Origin: Sphingomonadales bacterium BRH_c3 | GTDB lineage: Bacteria > Pseudomonadota > Alphaproteobacteria > Sphingomonadales > Sphingomonadaceae | DNA: 42,684 nucleotides | NCBI GenBank assembly: GCA_001515985.1 | Contig: LOET01000149.1 | Coordinates: 1 to 42,684 of the forward strand | Direction: 5' to 3' | Shown: piece by piece, positions 32,930 to 40,756 of the stretch | Layout of the letters: each line of letters begins with the position of its first letter | Numbering within the stretch: position 1 is the stretch's first letter | Translations under genes and position numbers: made by a program | Notes under the pieces: model-generated | Databases searched by the model: none | Seen by the model: the letters and a program-made list of their open reading frames with translations, nothing else | What the model was told of the DNA's origin: nothing

Positions 32930-33083
32930 GGTTTTCAAAGCTATAAATCTGAAACTGGCTGAAATCAGCCGGTGCGGATGTTATACGAGCTCGATCCGGC
33001 TGGTGTCGTCTTCTGCGACCCGGACGTCACAGGCTGGTAGAGGCGGCTTCAGAGTCGCGGGGGCGGATGAATAATCCGCCCCC
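32930..33083 (+). ncRNA. Candidate structured small RNA or 3' UTR element (unassigned)
   Basis: Non-coding, lower GC than flanks; local hairpins GGCTG-AAAT-CAGCC (32957-32970) and TCCGG...CCGGA, ending at a strong terminator-like hairpin (33059-33083). Confidence 0.25.
33059..33083 (+). terminator. Terminator-like perfect hairpin GGGGGCGGAT-GAATA-ATCCGCCCCC
   Basis: 10-bp perfect stem with 5-nt loop, followed by atttcattt; weak U-tract. Confidence 0.6.
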
Positions 33084-33135
33084 ATTTCATTTCCGGCAAT
33101 GCGAAGGTGCAATAAGCCGCCTTGCGCTCATGCCG

Positions 33136-33612
33136 CTAGGCGGCGTCTGCCGCATCATCGCCTTTTTCGCTCGTTACAGCCTTGAGCTTGGGCTGGCCGT
33201 TCACCGAAATCTTCTTCGGTTTCATCGCGTCGGGGACTTCGCGTACGAGATCGATGGTCAGCAGCCCGTCAGCCAGATCGGCGCCGTCCACGCGGACATA
33301 GTCAGCCAGTTCAAAGCGGCGTTCGAACCCGCGATTGGCGATGCCGACATGCAGCATTTCGCCCGACGGCGCGTCGGCGCGCTTCTTGCCCTGGACCACC
33401 AGCAAGTTCTGCTGGGCGGTAATATCAACGTCGTCCGGACGGAACCCGGCTATCGCCAGGGTGATACGGTATTCATCTTCACCGCGGCGTTCGATATTGA
33501 AAGGGGGATAATTATCGCCCGAATTCAGCCGGGCCTGATTCTCGAGCAGGTCGAAAAGCCTGTCAAAACCAACCGTGCTGCGGCGATAGGGAGTAAAATC
33601 AAATCGTGACAT
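33136..33612 (-). CDS. hsp20: Hsp20/alpha-crystallin small heat shock protein
   Basis: MSRFDFTPYRRSTVGFDRLFDLLENQ...YPPFNIERRGEDEYRITLAIAGFRPDDVDI...ANRGFERRFELADYVRVDGADLADGLLTIDL; ATG at 33612. Confidence 0.96.
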   Translation of the reverse strand: MSRFDFTPYRRSTVGFDRLFDLLENQARLNSGDNYPPFNIERRGEDEYRITLAIAGFRPDDVDITAQQNLLVVQGKKRADAPSGEMLHVGIANRGFERRFELADYVRVDGADLADGLLTIDLVREVPDAMKPKKISVNGQPKLKAVTSEKGDDAADAA

Positions 33613-33712
33613 GATACAAATCCTCTCTAGAGCAATTTGAACGATCAAAAGCCTGCCAAAGCAGCGCTTTCATCAACCAAACCAAGGCTCCCATTGCGGC
33701 AAGCCCTGGCGG
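33613..33712 (-). promoter_or_regulatory. ROSE-type RNA thermometer in hsp20 5' UTR
   Basis: Minus strand caaaTTGCTctagaGAGGAtttg (33639..33617) forms an SD-sequestering hairpin with UUGCU opposite AGGA; second hairpin AAAGC-g-CTGC-TTTG-GCAG-GCTTT (33670..33648) upstream. Confidence 0.8.
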
Positions 33713-33717
33713 TACCC

Positions 33718-33745
33718 AGATAGTTAGAGAAAATTCGTGTTCAAG
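33718..33745 (-). promoter_or_regulatory. Putative RpoH (sigma32) heat-shock promoter of hsp20
   Basis: Minus strand CTTGAA-N16-CTATCT, upstream of the ROSE-like leader. Confidence 0.6.
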
Positions 33746-33797
33746 ATCGCTTTCGGAGTTTCCGCAGGCGCAAGACAAAGGTAGAACAGGGATCGCA

Positions 33798-34061
33798 ATG
33801 ACAACGCCCAAAATCGACATCTACACCAAATTCGCGTGCCCTTTTTGTGTGCGGGCCAAGCACTTGCTCAAAAACAAGGGCGCCAGCTTCAACGAGTATG
33901 ACATCACCTTGGGCGGCCCCAAGCGCCAGGAAATGCTGGAGCGTGCGCCGGGCGCGAGGACGGTTCCACAAATCTTTATCGACGATGTCTATGTTGGCGG
34001 TTCTGACGAACTCGCGGCGCTGGAGCGTGCGGGCAAGCTTGACGCGCTACTCGGGGACTGA
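33798..34061 (+). CDS. grxC: glutaredoxin 3
   Basis: 87 aa; IDIYTKFACPFCVRAKHLLKNKGASFNEYD, TVPQIFIDDVYVGGSDELAALERAGKLDALL. Confidence 0.96.
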   Translation: MTTPKIDIYTKFACPFCVRAKHLLKNKGASFNEYDITLGGPKRQEMLERAPGARTVPQIFIDDVYVGGSDELAALERAGKLDALLGD

Positions 34062-34069
34062 TCCTCACT

Positions 34070-34888
34070 GTGCTGCGTATCGCCGTCTTGCAAATGACTT
34101 CGGGCATTGATCCCGAAGCCAATGCGGATGCAATCGTATCGGCGGTATCGCAGTCCAAGGCGGACGGGGCGGAAATGCTTTTCACCCCTGAAATGTGCGG
34201 CCTGCTTGATCGCGACCGGGCTCGGGCGGCGGCACGCATCGTGGCTGAATCTGAAAACCCGGTGCTCAAGCAAGCAAAGCAAGCGGCGGCAGAGGCGGGG
34301 ATTTCGGTTGCGCTCGGATCGCTGGCGATTGCGCGTGAGGATGGGCGGTGGGTCAATCGCAGCGTCGTGATCGGCCCTGATGGCGCGATCCAGGCGCGCT
34401 ATGACAAGATCCATATGTTCGACGTGGAACTCGCAACTGGCGAAACCTGGCGCGAAAGCTCTGCCTATGCACCGGGTGAGCGCGTGGTCACGGTGGAGGA
34501 CACCCCGCTGGGGCGGCTCGGATTGACGGTCTGCTACGACATCCGTTTTCCCGCGCTGTTCGAGGAACTGGGGCGGCGGCGCTGCGATGCAATTGCCATC
34601 CCGGCCGCTTTCACCGTGCCGACAGGGCGCGACCATTGGCATGTACTCCAGCGCGCCCGCGCGATCGAGGCCAGCGCCTTCGTGATTGCCGCCGCGCAGG
34701 TGAGCGAGCATGAGGATGGCCGCACCACCTTTGGTCATTCCCTGGTGGTTGATCCATGGGGCGAAGTTCTGCTCGATCTGGGTGGAGAGGCGCCGGGCCT
34801 GGGCTTTGCCGAGATCGACCTAGACCGAATCGACGCGGTGCGTGCGCAGCTGCCAAGCCTTGCCAATCGCCGCGCAATCGCCAATTAG
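34070..34888 (+). CDS. carbon-nitrogen hydrolase (nitrilase/Nit family)
   Basis: LFTPEMCGLL, YDKIHMFDVEL, LTVCYDIRFPALFEELGRR; GTG start. Confidence 0.93.
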   Translation: MLRIAVLQMTSGIDPEANADAIVSAVSQSKADGAEMLFTPEMCGLLDRDRARAAARIVAESENPVLKQAKQAAAEAGISVALGSLAIAREDGRWVNRSVVIGPDGAIQARYDKIHMFDVELATGETWRESSAYAPGERVVTVEDTPLGRLGLTVCYDIRFPALFEELGRRRCDAIAIPAAFTVPTGRDHWHVLQRARAIEASAFVIAAAQVSEHEDGRTTFGHSLVVDPWGEVLLDLGGEAPGLGFAEIDLDRIDAVRAQLPSLANRRAIAN

Positions 34889-34897
34889 GCGAGTGAA

Positions 34898-35359
34898 ATG
34901 ATCGTTTTCGACCTTCAGTGTGACGCTGGCCATCGATTCGAGGGCTGGTTTGGTTCGTCGGCTGACTATGCGCAGCAGCGTGAGCGCGGGCTTGTGTCTT
35001 GCCCGCAATGCGGCAGCCAGCAAGTAGCCAAGGCGCCGATGGCGCCGGCCGTTCCGGCCAAGGGCAATACACGCAGCGAAGCGGTTCTGGATGCCAAGCA
35101 GCTTTCCAACCGGCCGATGACGCCCGAGGTGGAGAAAGCGCTGGCCAAGCTCGCTCAGGCGCAGGCGAAGGCGCTTAAAGAAAGTACCTGGGTTGGTGAC
35201 AAGTTCGCCGAAGTCTCGCGCAAGATGCATTATGGCGAGGCTGACGAAAAGGCGATCCATGGGCAGGCCAGTATTGAAGAGGCCAAGGGTCTGGTGGAGG
35301 AGGGCATTCAAATTGCCCCACTGCCTTTCCCGGTTGCGCCGCCCGGCAAACTCAACTGA
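34898..35359 (+). CDS. DUF1178 family protein
   Basis: MIVFDLQCDAGHRFEGWFGSSADYAQQRERGLVSCPQCGSQQVAKAPMAP; conserved C-terminal GIQIAPLPFP. Confidence 0.9.
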   Translation: MIVFDLQCDAGHRFEGWFGSSADYAQQRERGLVSCPQCGSQQVAKAPMAPAVPAKGNTRSEAVLDAKQLSNRPMTPEVEKALAKLAQAQAKALKESTWVGDKFAEVSRKMHYGEADEKAIHGQASIEEAKGLVEEGIQIAPLPFPVAPPGKLN

Positions 35360-35396
35360 TTGCCTTGCTTGATTTGCCTGCGTAAAGGGGCCGCGG

Positions 35397-35473
35397 GCGC
35401 CCGTAGCTCAGCAGGATAGAGCACCAGATTCCTAATCTGGGGGCCACAGGTTCGAATCCTGTCGGGCGCACCA
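35397..35473 (+). tRNA. tRNA-Arg (anticodon CCT), CCA encoded
   Basis: GCGCCCG acceptor pairs with CGGGCGC; anticodon arm CCAGA-TTCCTAA-TCTGG; T arm CACAGGTTCGAATCCTGTC; terminal ACCA. Confidence 0.96.
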
Positions 35474-35474
35474 T

Positions 35475-35508
35475 AAAAGGGCTTGCCAATCGCGCAGGCC
35501 CTTTTTTG
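35475..35508 (+). terminator. Rho-independent terminator downstream of tRNA-Arg
   Basis: aaaagggc...gcccttttttgtt stem followed by a T-run. Confidence 0.8.
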
Positions 35509-35677
35509 TTGTTATTGACTGTTCGATCCTCATTCGGACAAAATTTCGTGACTGGCACGCGGCGCGAGGCCAGTCTAGCAAGCGCACACCAGCCGTCTTT
35601 ATCTACTTGATGAGGTGGACTTGGCTGCCGTGCTTGGGCAAGCAACGCATGCGCTTAATTTGGAAAGCTCCTCTGAC

Positions 35678-36838
35678 ATGCAGGAAAGCGAAGACCTGGC
35701 TGAAATCCGCCGCGCGGTGCGGGCCCTGTGCGACGAATTTCCGGGTGAATACTGGCGCGATAAGGATCGCACGCGCGACTATCCGGCGGAGTTCGTAGAT
35801 GCGTTGACGCACTCCGGCTTCCTCGCCGCGCTCATCCCGGAAGAGTTTGGCGGCAGCGGGCTTAAGCTGGATGCGGCGGCGGTGATCATGGAGGAAATCC
35901 AGGCTTCCGGCTGCAATGGCGGCGCGGCGCATGCCCAAATGTACATCATGAATACGCTGCTGCGTTATGGCAGCGATGCGCAGAAGGCCGAATACCTGCC
36001 CAGGATTGCCAGCGGCGAACTGCGGCTGCAGGCTTTCGGCGTGTCCGAGCCGACCAGCGGCACCGACACGCTTTCGCTGAAGACGCGCGCGGCCAAGCAC
36101 GGCGACCATTATGTGGTCAACGGCCAGAAGATCTGGACCAGCCGGGCCGAACATTCCGACCTGATGCTGCTACTCGCGCGCACGACCCCGCGTGACCAGG
36201 TGGAAAAGCGCACCGATGGCCTGTCGATCTTCCTGGTCGACATGCGCGCCGCGCGCGAAGCGGGCGGGCTGACGATCAAGCCGATCCGCACGATGATGAA
36301 CCATTCCACCACCGAGGTATTCTTCGACGACATGCGCATCCCGGCCAGCGCGCTGATCGGCGAGGAAGGGAAGGGCTTCCGCTACATCCTCTCGGGCATG
36401 AATGCAGAGCGCATTTTGATCGCGGCCGAATGTATCGGCGATGCCAAATGGTTCATCGAGAAGGCTGGCGGCTATGCGCGCGAGCGCGAAGTGTTCGGCC
36501 GCCCGATCGGGCAGAACCAGGGCGTGCAGTTCCCGATCGCGCGCTGCTATGCGCAGATGCGCGCAGCCGAGCTGATGGTGCACCACGCGGCCAGGGTTTA
36601 CGATGCGGGAGGCAATCCGGGTGAAGAAGCCAATATGGCCAAGCTGCTCGCTTCCGAGGCGAGCTGGGCCGCGGCGGACATGTGCGTGCAGACCTTTGGC
36701 GGCTTCGGATTCGCTGAAGAATATGATGTCGAGCGCAAATTCCGCGAGGCGCGGCTCTATACTGTGGCCCCGATTTCAACCAATCTGATCCTCTCCTATC
36801 TGGCCGAGCATGTGCTTGGCCTTCCGCGTTCCTATTGA
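35678..36838 (+). CDS. acyl-CoA dehydrogenase family protein
   Basis: FGVSEPTSGTDTLSLKTRA, VNGQKIWTSRAEHSDLMLLLART, QTFGGFGFAEEYDVERKFREARLYTVAPISTNLILSYLAEHVLGLPRSY; a GTG start at 35615 is an alternative. Confidence 0.92.
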   Translation: MQESEDLAEIRRAVRALCDEFPGEYWRDKDRTRDYPAEFVDALTHSGFLAALIPEEFGGSGLKLDAAAVIMEEIQASGCNGGAAHAQMYIMNTLLRYGSDAQKAEYLPRIASGELRLQAFGVSEPTSGTDTLSLKTRAAKHGDHYVVNGQKIWTSRAEHSDLMLLLARTTPRDQVEKRTDGLSIFLVDMRAAREAGGLTIKPIRTMMNHSTTEVFFDDMRIPASALIGEEGKGFRYILSGMNAERILIAAECIGDAKWFIEKAGGYAREREVFGRPIGQNQGVQFPIARCYAQMRAAELMVHHAARVYDAGGNPGEEANMAKLLASEASWAAADMCVQTFGGFGFAEEYDVERKFREARLYTVAPISTNLILSYLAEHVLGLPRSY

Positions 36839-36909
36839 TTCTTTACACAAAGCGCTTGATCGCGCGCGTTAACTATGATTCTGTGTGTTCAGTTCAGGGC
36901 GGGATAGAA

Positions 36910-37209
36910 ATGCGCAAGCCACCAAAGGATCAGATAAGGCAGATGCTGGCGCTGGCCGCACTGCTTATTATCGCCGGTTTTGCGATTGCCGGGCCCACCG
37001 GTTTACTGGCCTGGAGTGAAAGTGAGGAACTGCTTGCAGAGCGGCAGGCGCAGATTGCCCAGCTGCAGGTTGAGCGCGATGCGCTCAGGAACAAGGTTGA
37101 CCGCCTCAACCCTGAAGGGGCAGATCCTGACCTGGTTGGCGAACTGCTGCGCCGGAACATGAATGTGGTTCACCCCGATGAAGTGGTGATCACACTGGAA
37201 GACGAGTAG
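36910..37209 (+). CDS. ftsB: FtsB/DivIC-family septum formation initiator
   Basis: Short N-terminus, one TM segment, coiled coil (EELLAERQAQIAQLQVERDALRNKVDRL), C-terminal LLRRNMNVVHPDEVVI; directly upstream of pdhA. Confidence 0.82.
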   Translation: MRKPPKDQIRQMLALAALLIIAGFAIAGPTGLLAWSESEELLAERQAQIAQLQVERDALRNKVDRLNPEGADPDLVGELLRRNMNVVHPDEVVITLEDE

Positions 37210-37340
37210 CTTCGCGCAACTACAGCAAGATTTCGTATGCAGGGACGGCGCTTGACGTTGCGTCAATGTGTCGCTTGCGCTTATAGCGGAGCTATTGTCC
37301 CGCCTCCCCGGGAAGACCAGCAACTGCAAGGATTTGAGCT

Positions 37341-38420
37341 TTGGCCAAAGCCGCGAAGACGCAAGTAAAAACGCCCAGGAAATCGGCATCGGACAATCCG
37401 GATTTTATTCTCCATTCGCTCCAGGAAGCGCATGAGAAGCACGGCCGGTATGACGCCAGCGAAGAGGAAATGCTCAGGTTTTACGAGCAGATGCTTCTCA
37501 TCCGTCGTTTCGAAGAGAAAGCCGGGCAGCTTTACGGTCTTGGCCTGATCGGCGGCTTTTGCCACCTTTACATCGGCCAGGAGGCGGTCGCGATCGGGTT
37601 GCAGAGTGCGCTCGACAATGATCGTGACAGTGTGATCACCGGCTATCGGGATCACGGTCACATGCTTGCCTATGGCATCGATCCCAATGTGATCATGGCC
37701 GAATTGACCGGGCGCCAGGCTGGCATTTCCAAGGGGAAGGGCGGCTCGATGCACATGTTCAGCACCGAGCACAAATTCTATGGTGGGCACGGCATCGTGG
37801 GTGCGCAGGTTTCGCTCGGCGGCGGATTGGCGCTGGCGCATAAATATAACGGGGACGGTGGGCTTTGCCTCACCTATTTCGGGGATGGCGCTTCGAACCA
37901 GGGGCAGGTTTACGAAACTTTCAATATGGCCGCGCTGTGGAACCTGCCGATCGTGTTCGTGATCGAGAACAACCAGTATGCGATGGGCACAAGCACGGCG
38001 CGGTCGAGCGCGGAAACAGAATTCCACCGGCGCGGGACCGCTTTTCGTATTCCGGGTATGAAAGTGAATGGAATGGACGTGCTGGAAGTGCGCGGAGCGG
38101 CCGAGATCGCCTTCAAGCACGTGCGCGAGGGCGGTGGGCCGGTACTGATGGAGCTAAGCACTTATCGCTATCGCGGCCACTCGATGTCCGATCCGGCGAA
38201 ATACCGCAGCCGCGAGGAAGTGCAGGACGTGCGCGAGCACAAGGACCCGATCGAGGGCCTGAAGAAGGTTCTGCTCGAAAAGGGCAAGACCGAGGACGAT
38301 CTGAAGGCGATCGACAAGGCTATCCGCGCGCGCGTCGCAGAAAGTGCCGACTTCGCTGAAAACTCGCCCGAGCCAGAGGCAGCCGAACTCTACACCGATG
38401 TTCTGGTGGAGGAGTATTGA
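37341..38420 (+). CDS. pdhA: pyruvate dehydrogenase E1 component subunit alpha
   Basis: GFCHLYIGQEAVAIGLQ, GKGGSMHMFSTEHKFYGGHGIVGAQ, YFGDGASNQGQVYETFNMAALWNLPIVFVIENNQYAMGTS; TTG start. Confidence 0.97.
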   Translation: MAKAAKTQVKTPRKSASDNPDFILHSLQEAHEKHGRYDASEEEMLRFYEQMLLIRRFEEKAGQLYGLGLIGGFCHLYIGQEAVAIGLQSALDNDRDSVITGYRDHGHMLAYGIDPNVIMAELTGRQAGISKGKGGSMHMFSTEHKFYGGHGIVGAQVSLGGGLALAHKYNGDGGLCLTYFGDGASNQGQVYETFNMAALWNLPIVFVIENNQYAMGTSTARSSAETEFHRRGTAFRIPGMKVNGMDVLEVRGAAEIAFKHVREGGGPVLMELSTYRYRGHSMSDPAKYRSREEVQDVREHKDPIEGLKKVLLEKGKTEDDLKAIDKAIRARVAESADFAENSPEPEAAELYTDVLVEEY

Positions 38421-38423
38421 GCC

Positions 38424-39806
38424 ATGGCTATCGAACTGAAAATGCCAGCGCTTTCGCCCACCATGGAGGAAGGCACGCTTGCGCGCTGGCTCAAGCAGGA
38501 AGGTGATGAAATCGCCCCGGGTGACATCATCGCCGAAATCGAAACCGACAAGGCAACGATGGAATTCGAGGCGATCGACGAAGGCGTGCTGGGCAAGATC
38601 CTGATCGCTGAAGGTACCGAGAACGTGAAGGTCGGTACGGTTATCGCTACGCTTGAAGGCGAAGACGATGACAGCGCTTCGGCCCAAGCCGCTCCGGCGC
38701 CTGCGCCCGCTCCGGCTCCCGAACCCGAAGCCAGCTCCGAACCAGAAGCCAGCCCCGCACCCGTTCCGGCGCGCCCGAAAGCCGAACCCAAGGCTGACCC
38801 AGCGATTCCCGAAGGCACCAGCTTTACCCAGGTCTCGGTGCGCGAAGCGCTGCGCGATGCCATGGCCGAGGAAATGCGCCGCGACGAACGTGTGTTCGTG
38901 ATGGGCGAGGAAGTGGCCGAATACCAGGGCGCCTACAAGGTTACCCAGGGCCTGCTCGACGAATTCGGGCCCAAACGGGTGATCGATACGCCGATCACCG
39001 AATACGGTTTCGCCGGGATCGGCACGGGCGCGGCGATGGGCGGATTGCGTCCGATCGTGGAATTCATGACCTTCAATTTTGCCATGCAGGCGATCGATCA
39101 CATCATCAATTCCGCGGCCAAGACCAATTACATGTCGGGCGGGCAGATGCGCTGCCCGGTGGTTTTCCGCGGCCCCAATGGGGCGGCCAGCCGCGTGGGT
39201 GCGCAGCACAGCCAGAATTACGGCCCGTGGTACGCCAGCGTGCCCGGACTGATTGTGATCGCGCCCTATGATGCCGCCGATGCCAAAGGCTTGCTCAAGG
39301 CGGCAATCCGCACCGAGGACCCGGTGGTCTTCCTCGAAAACGAACTGGTTTACGGGCGCAGCTTCGATGTGCCTGATATTGACGATTACGTGTTGCCGAT
39401 CGGCAAGGCGCGCATCATGCGCGAAGGCAGCGATGTGACCATCGTCAGCTATTCGATCGGGGTCGGCTTTGCGCTCGAAGCTGCCGAACAACTTGCCGAA
39501 GATGGCATCGACGCCGAAGTGATCGATCTGCGCACGCTGCGCCCGCTCGACCGGCAGGCGATCCTGGACAGCCTGGCCAAGACCAATCGCCTGGTGATCG
39601 CGGAGGAAGGCTGGCCGACCTGCTCGATCGCTGCGGAAGTGATTGCGATCTGCATGGAGGAAGGCTTCGACCATCTCGATGCGCCGGTGCTGAGGGTCTG
39701 CAACGAAGATGTGCCGCTGCCCTATGCCGCAAACCTGGAGAAACTGGCGCTGATCGACGCATCGCGCATCGTCGCTGCGGCAAGAAAGGTTTGTTACCGC
39801 GATTGA
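38424..39806 (+). CDS. pdhB: pyruvate dehydrogenase E1 component subunit beta with N-terminal lipoyl domain
   Basis: Lipoyl motif [17 protein letters not shown], Ala/Pro/Glu linker, then E1-beta core [39 protein letters not shown]. Confidence 0.97.
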   Translation: MAIELKMPALSPTMEEGTLARWLKQEGDEIAPGDIIAEIETDKATMEFEAIDEGVLGKILIAEGTENVKVGTVIATLEGEDDDSASAQAAPAPAPAPAPEPEASSEPEASPAPVPARPKAEPKADPAIPEGTSFTQVSVREALRDAMAEEMRRDERVFVMGEEVAEYQGAYKVTQGLLDEFGPKRVIDTPITEYGFAGIGTGAAMGGLRPIVEFMTFNFAMQAIDHIINSAAKTNYMSGGQMRCPVVFRGPNGAASRVGAQHSQNYGPWYASVPGLIVIAPYDAADAKGLLKAAIRTEDPVVFLENELVYGRSFDVPDIDDYVLPIGKARIMREGSDVTIVSYSIGVGFALEAAEQLAEDGIDAEVIDLRTLRPLDRQAILDSLAKTNRLVIAEEGWPTCSIAAEVIAICMEEGFDHLDAPVLRVCNEDVPLPYAANLEKLALIDASRIVAAARKVCYRD

Positions 39807-39811
39807 GGCGC

Positions 39812-39833
39812 GGGCGGGGTGTGTGCCCCGCCC
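39812..39833. terminator. Terminator-like hairpin GGGCGGGG-TGTGTG-CCCCGCCC between convergent genes
   Basis: 8-bp perfect GC stem between the pdhB stop (39806) and the TadE-like stop (39855); weak T-tract. Confidence 0.6.
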
Positions 39834-39854
39834 TTGCAGCGCACTTCGCCTCAG

Positions 39855-40295
39855 CTATTCTTCGAAGACGAAGATGGGCCGGCTATAGGTCATGTTCAGC
39901 GCATCGATATTGACCAGCGGCAGGAAATCCTCGCCGAGATAGGCAATCGCTATGTCCATTTCGGTGGCATCCTGAACCCTGCTGGTGCCGGCTTGGGTGA
40001 CGGTAACCTGCAATTGGTCAGTCTCGAGCAGATAGGGCGCGCCAACCGCAATGCTGCGCGCGATCGCCTCTATCTCGATCGGCGAGACCTGATTCTCCTT
40101 CTGGTATTCGATCATCACGCGGCGCGCAGTATCGGAAGCGATCGAACGCAGCGAATTGTAGTTCTGCATGTAGATCGCGACATGAAAGACGCCGATCGTG
40201 GCAACGATGAGGACCGGCGCCAACAGCGCAAACTCGATAATGGTCGAGCCGCGCGCGTCGCGCAGGAATCGATTGAGGCGTGCCCTGATCGTCAT
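39855..40295 (-). CDS. TadE-like pilus assembly/pseudopilin protein
   Basis: RFLRDARGSTIIEFALLAPVLIVATIGVFHVAIYM, a TadE-type prepilin-like N-terminal segment. Confidence 0.82.
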   Translation of the reverse strand: MTIRARLNRFLRDARGSTIIEFALLAPVLIVATIGVFHVAIYMQNYNSLRSIASDTARRVMIEYQKENQVSPIEIEAIARSIAVGAPYLLETDQLQVTVTQAGTSRVQDATEMDIAIAYLGEDFLPLVNIDALNMTYSRPIFVFEE

Positions 40296-40756
40296 GACAG
40301 CATCACAGTTCGAACAACATTGTAATTGATCGTCTCACCGATGCCGAATTCGGTCCAGACCGGCGTATAGCTGTCAGACATCCGCAGGCGGACATAATTG
40401 CTCACCACATCGTCCACACCGCAGCTCTCTTTTGTGCTGACGAGCGTCTCGCTGTCGTTGCAGCGATAGAACCTCGTCACCGTGATCTGCTCTTCGCTCA
40501 GGCCAACCGATTGTGCCAGGATCGCCTTGATCTTGTCTGCATCGGTCGCGGCACCGGTTGCTGCGGCGACAGCGATGATCTCTGCCTCCGCAGCGGCGGA
40601 TTGCAGTTCATACTGGCGCGAAACGACCATGCTCGCCTCGAAAGTGCCAAACGACATCAGGATCAGCAACGGCAGCACGAGCGCCGTTTCGATCGCCATC
40701 GAACCCTGCGCGCTCGCGCGAAGATTGCCAATGAGGTTGCGCCAGCGGGAGATCAT
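40292..40756 (-). CDS. TadE-like pilus assembly protein
   Basis: LRASAQGSMAIETALVLPLLILMSFGTFEASMVVSRQYELQSAAAEAEIIA; ATGA overlap with its downstream neighbour. Confidence 0.82.
   Translation of the reverse strand: MISRWRNLIGNLRASAQGSMAIETALVLPLLILMSFGTFEASMVVSRQYELQSAAAEAEIIAVAAATGAATDADKIKAILAQSVGLSEEQITVTRFYRCNDSETLVSTKESCGVDDVVSNYVRLRMSDSYTPVWTEFGIGETINYNVVRTVMLS

Noticed and set aside
35397-35600. tRNA-Arg as a mobile-element attachment site
   Set aside because: No integrase, no direct repeat of the tRNA 3' end and no accessory cargo in the window; the following genes are ordinary chromosomal genes.
38154-39674. 506-aa minus-strand ORF opposite pdhA/pdhB
   Set aside because: Fully antisense to pdhB; His/Gly-rich low-complexity composition; a GC-bias artefact.
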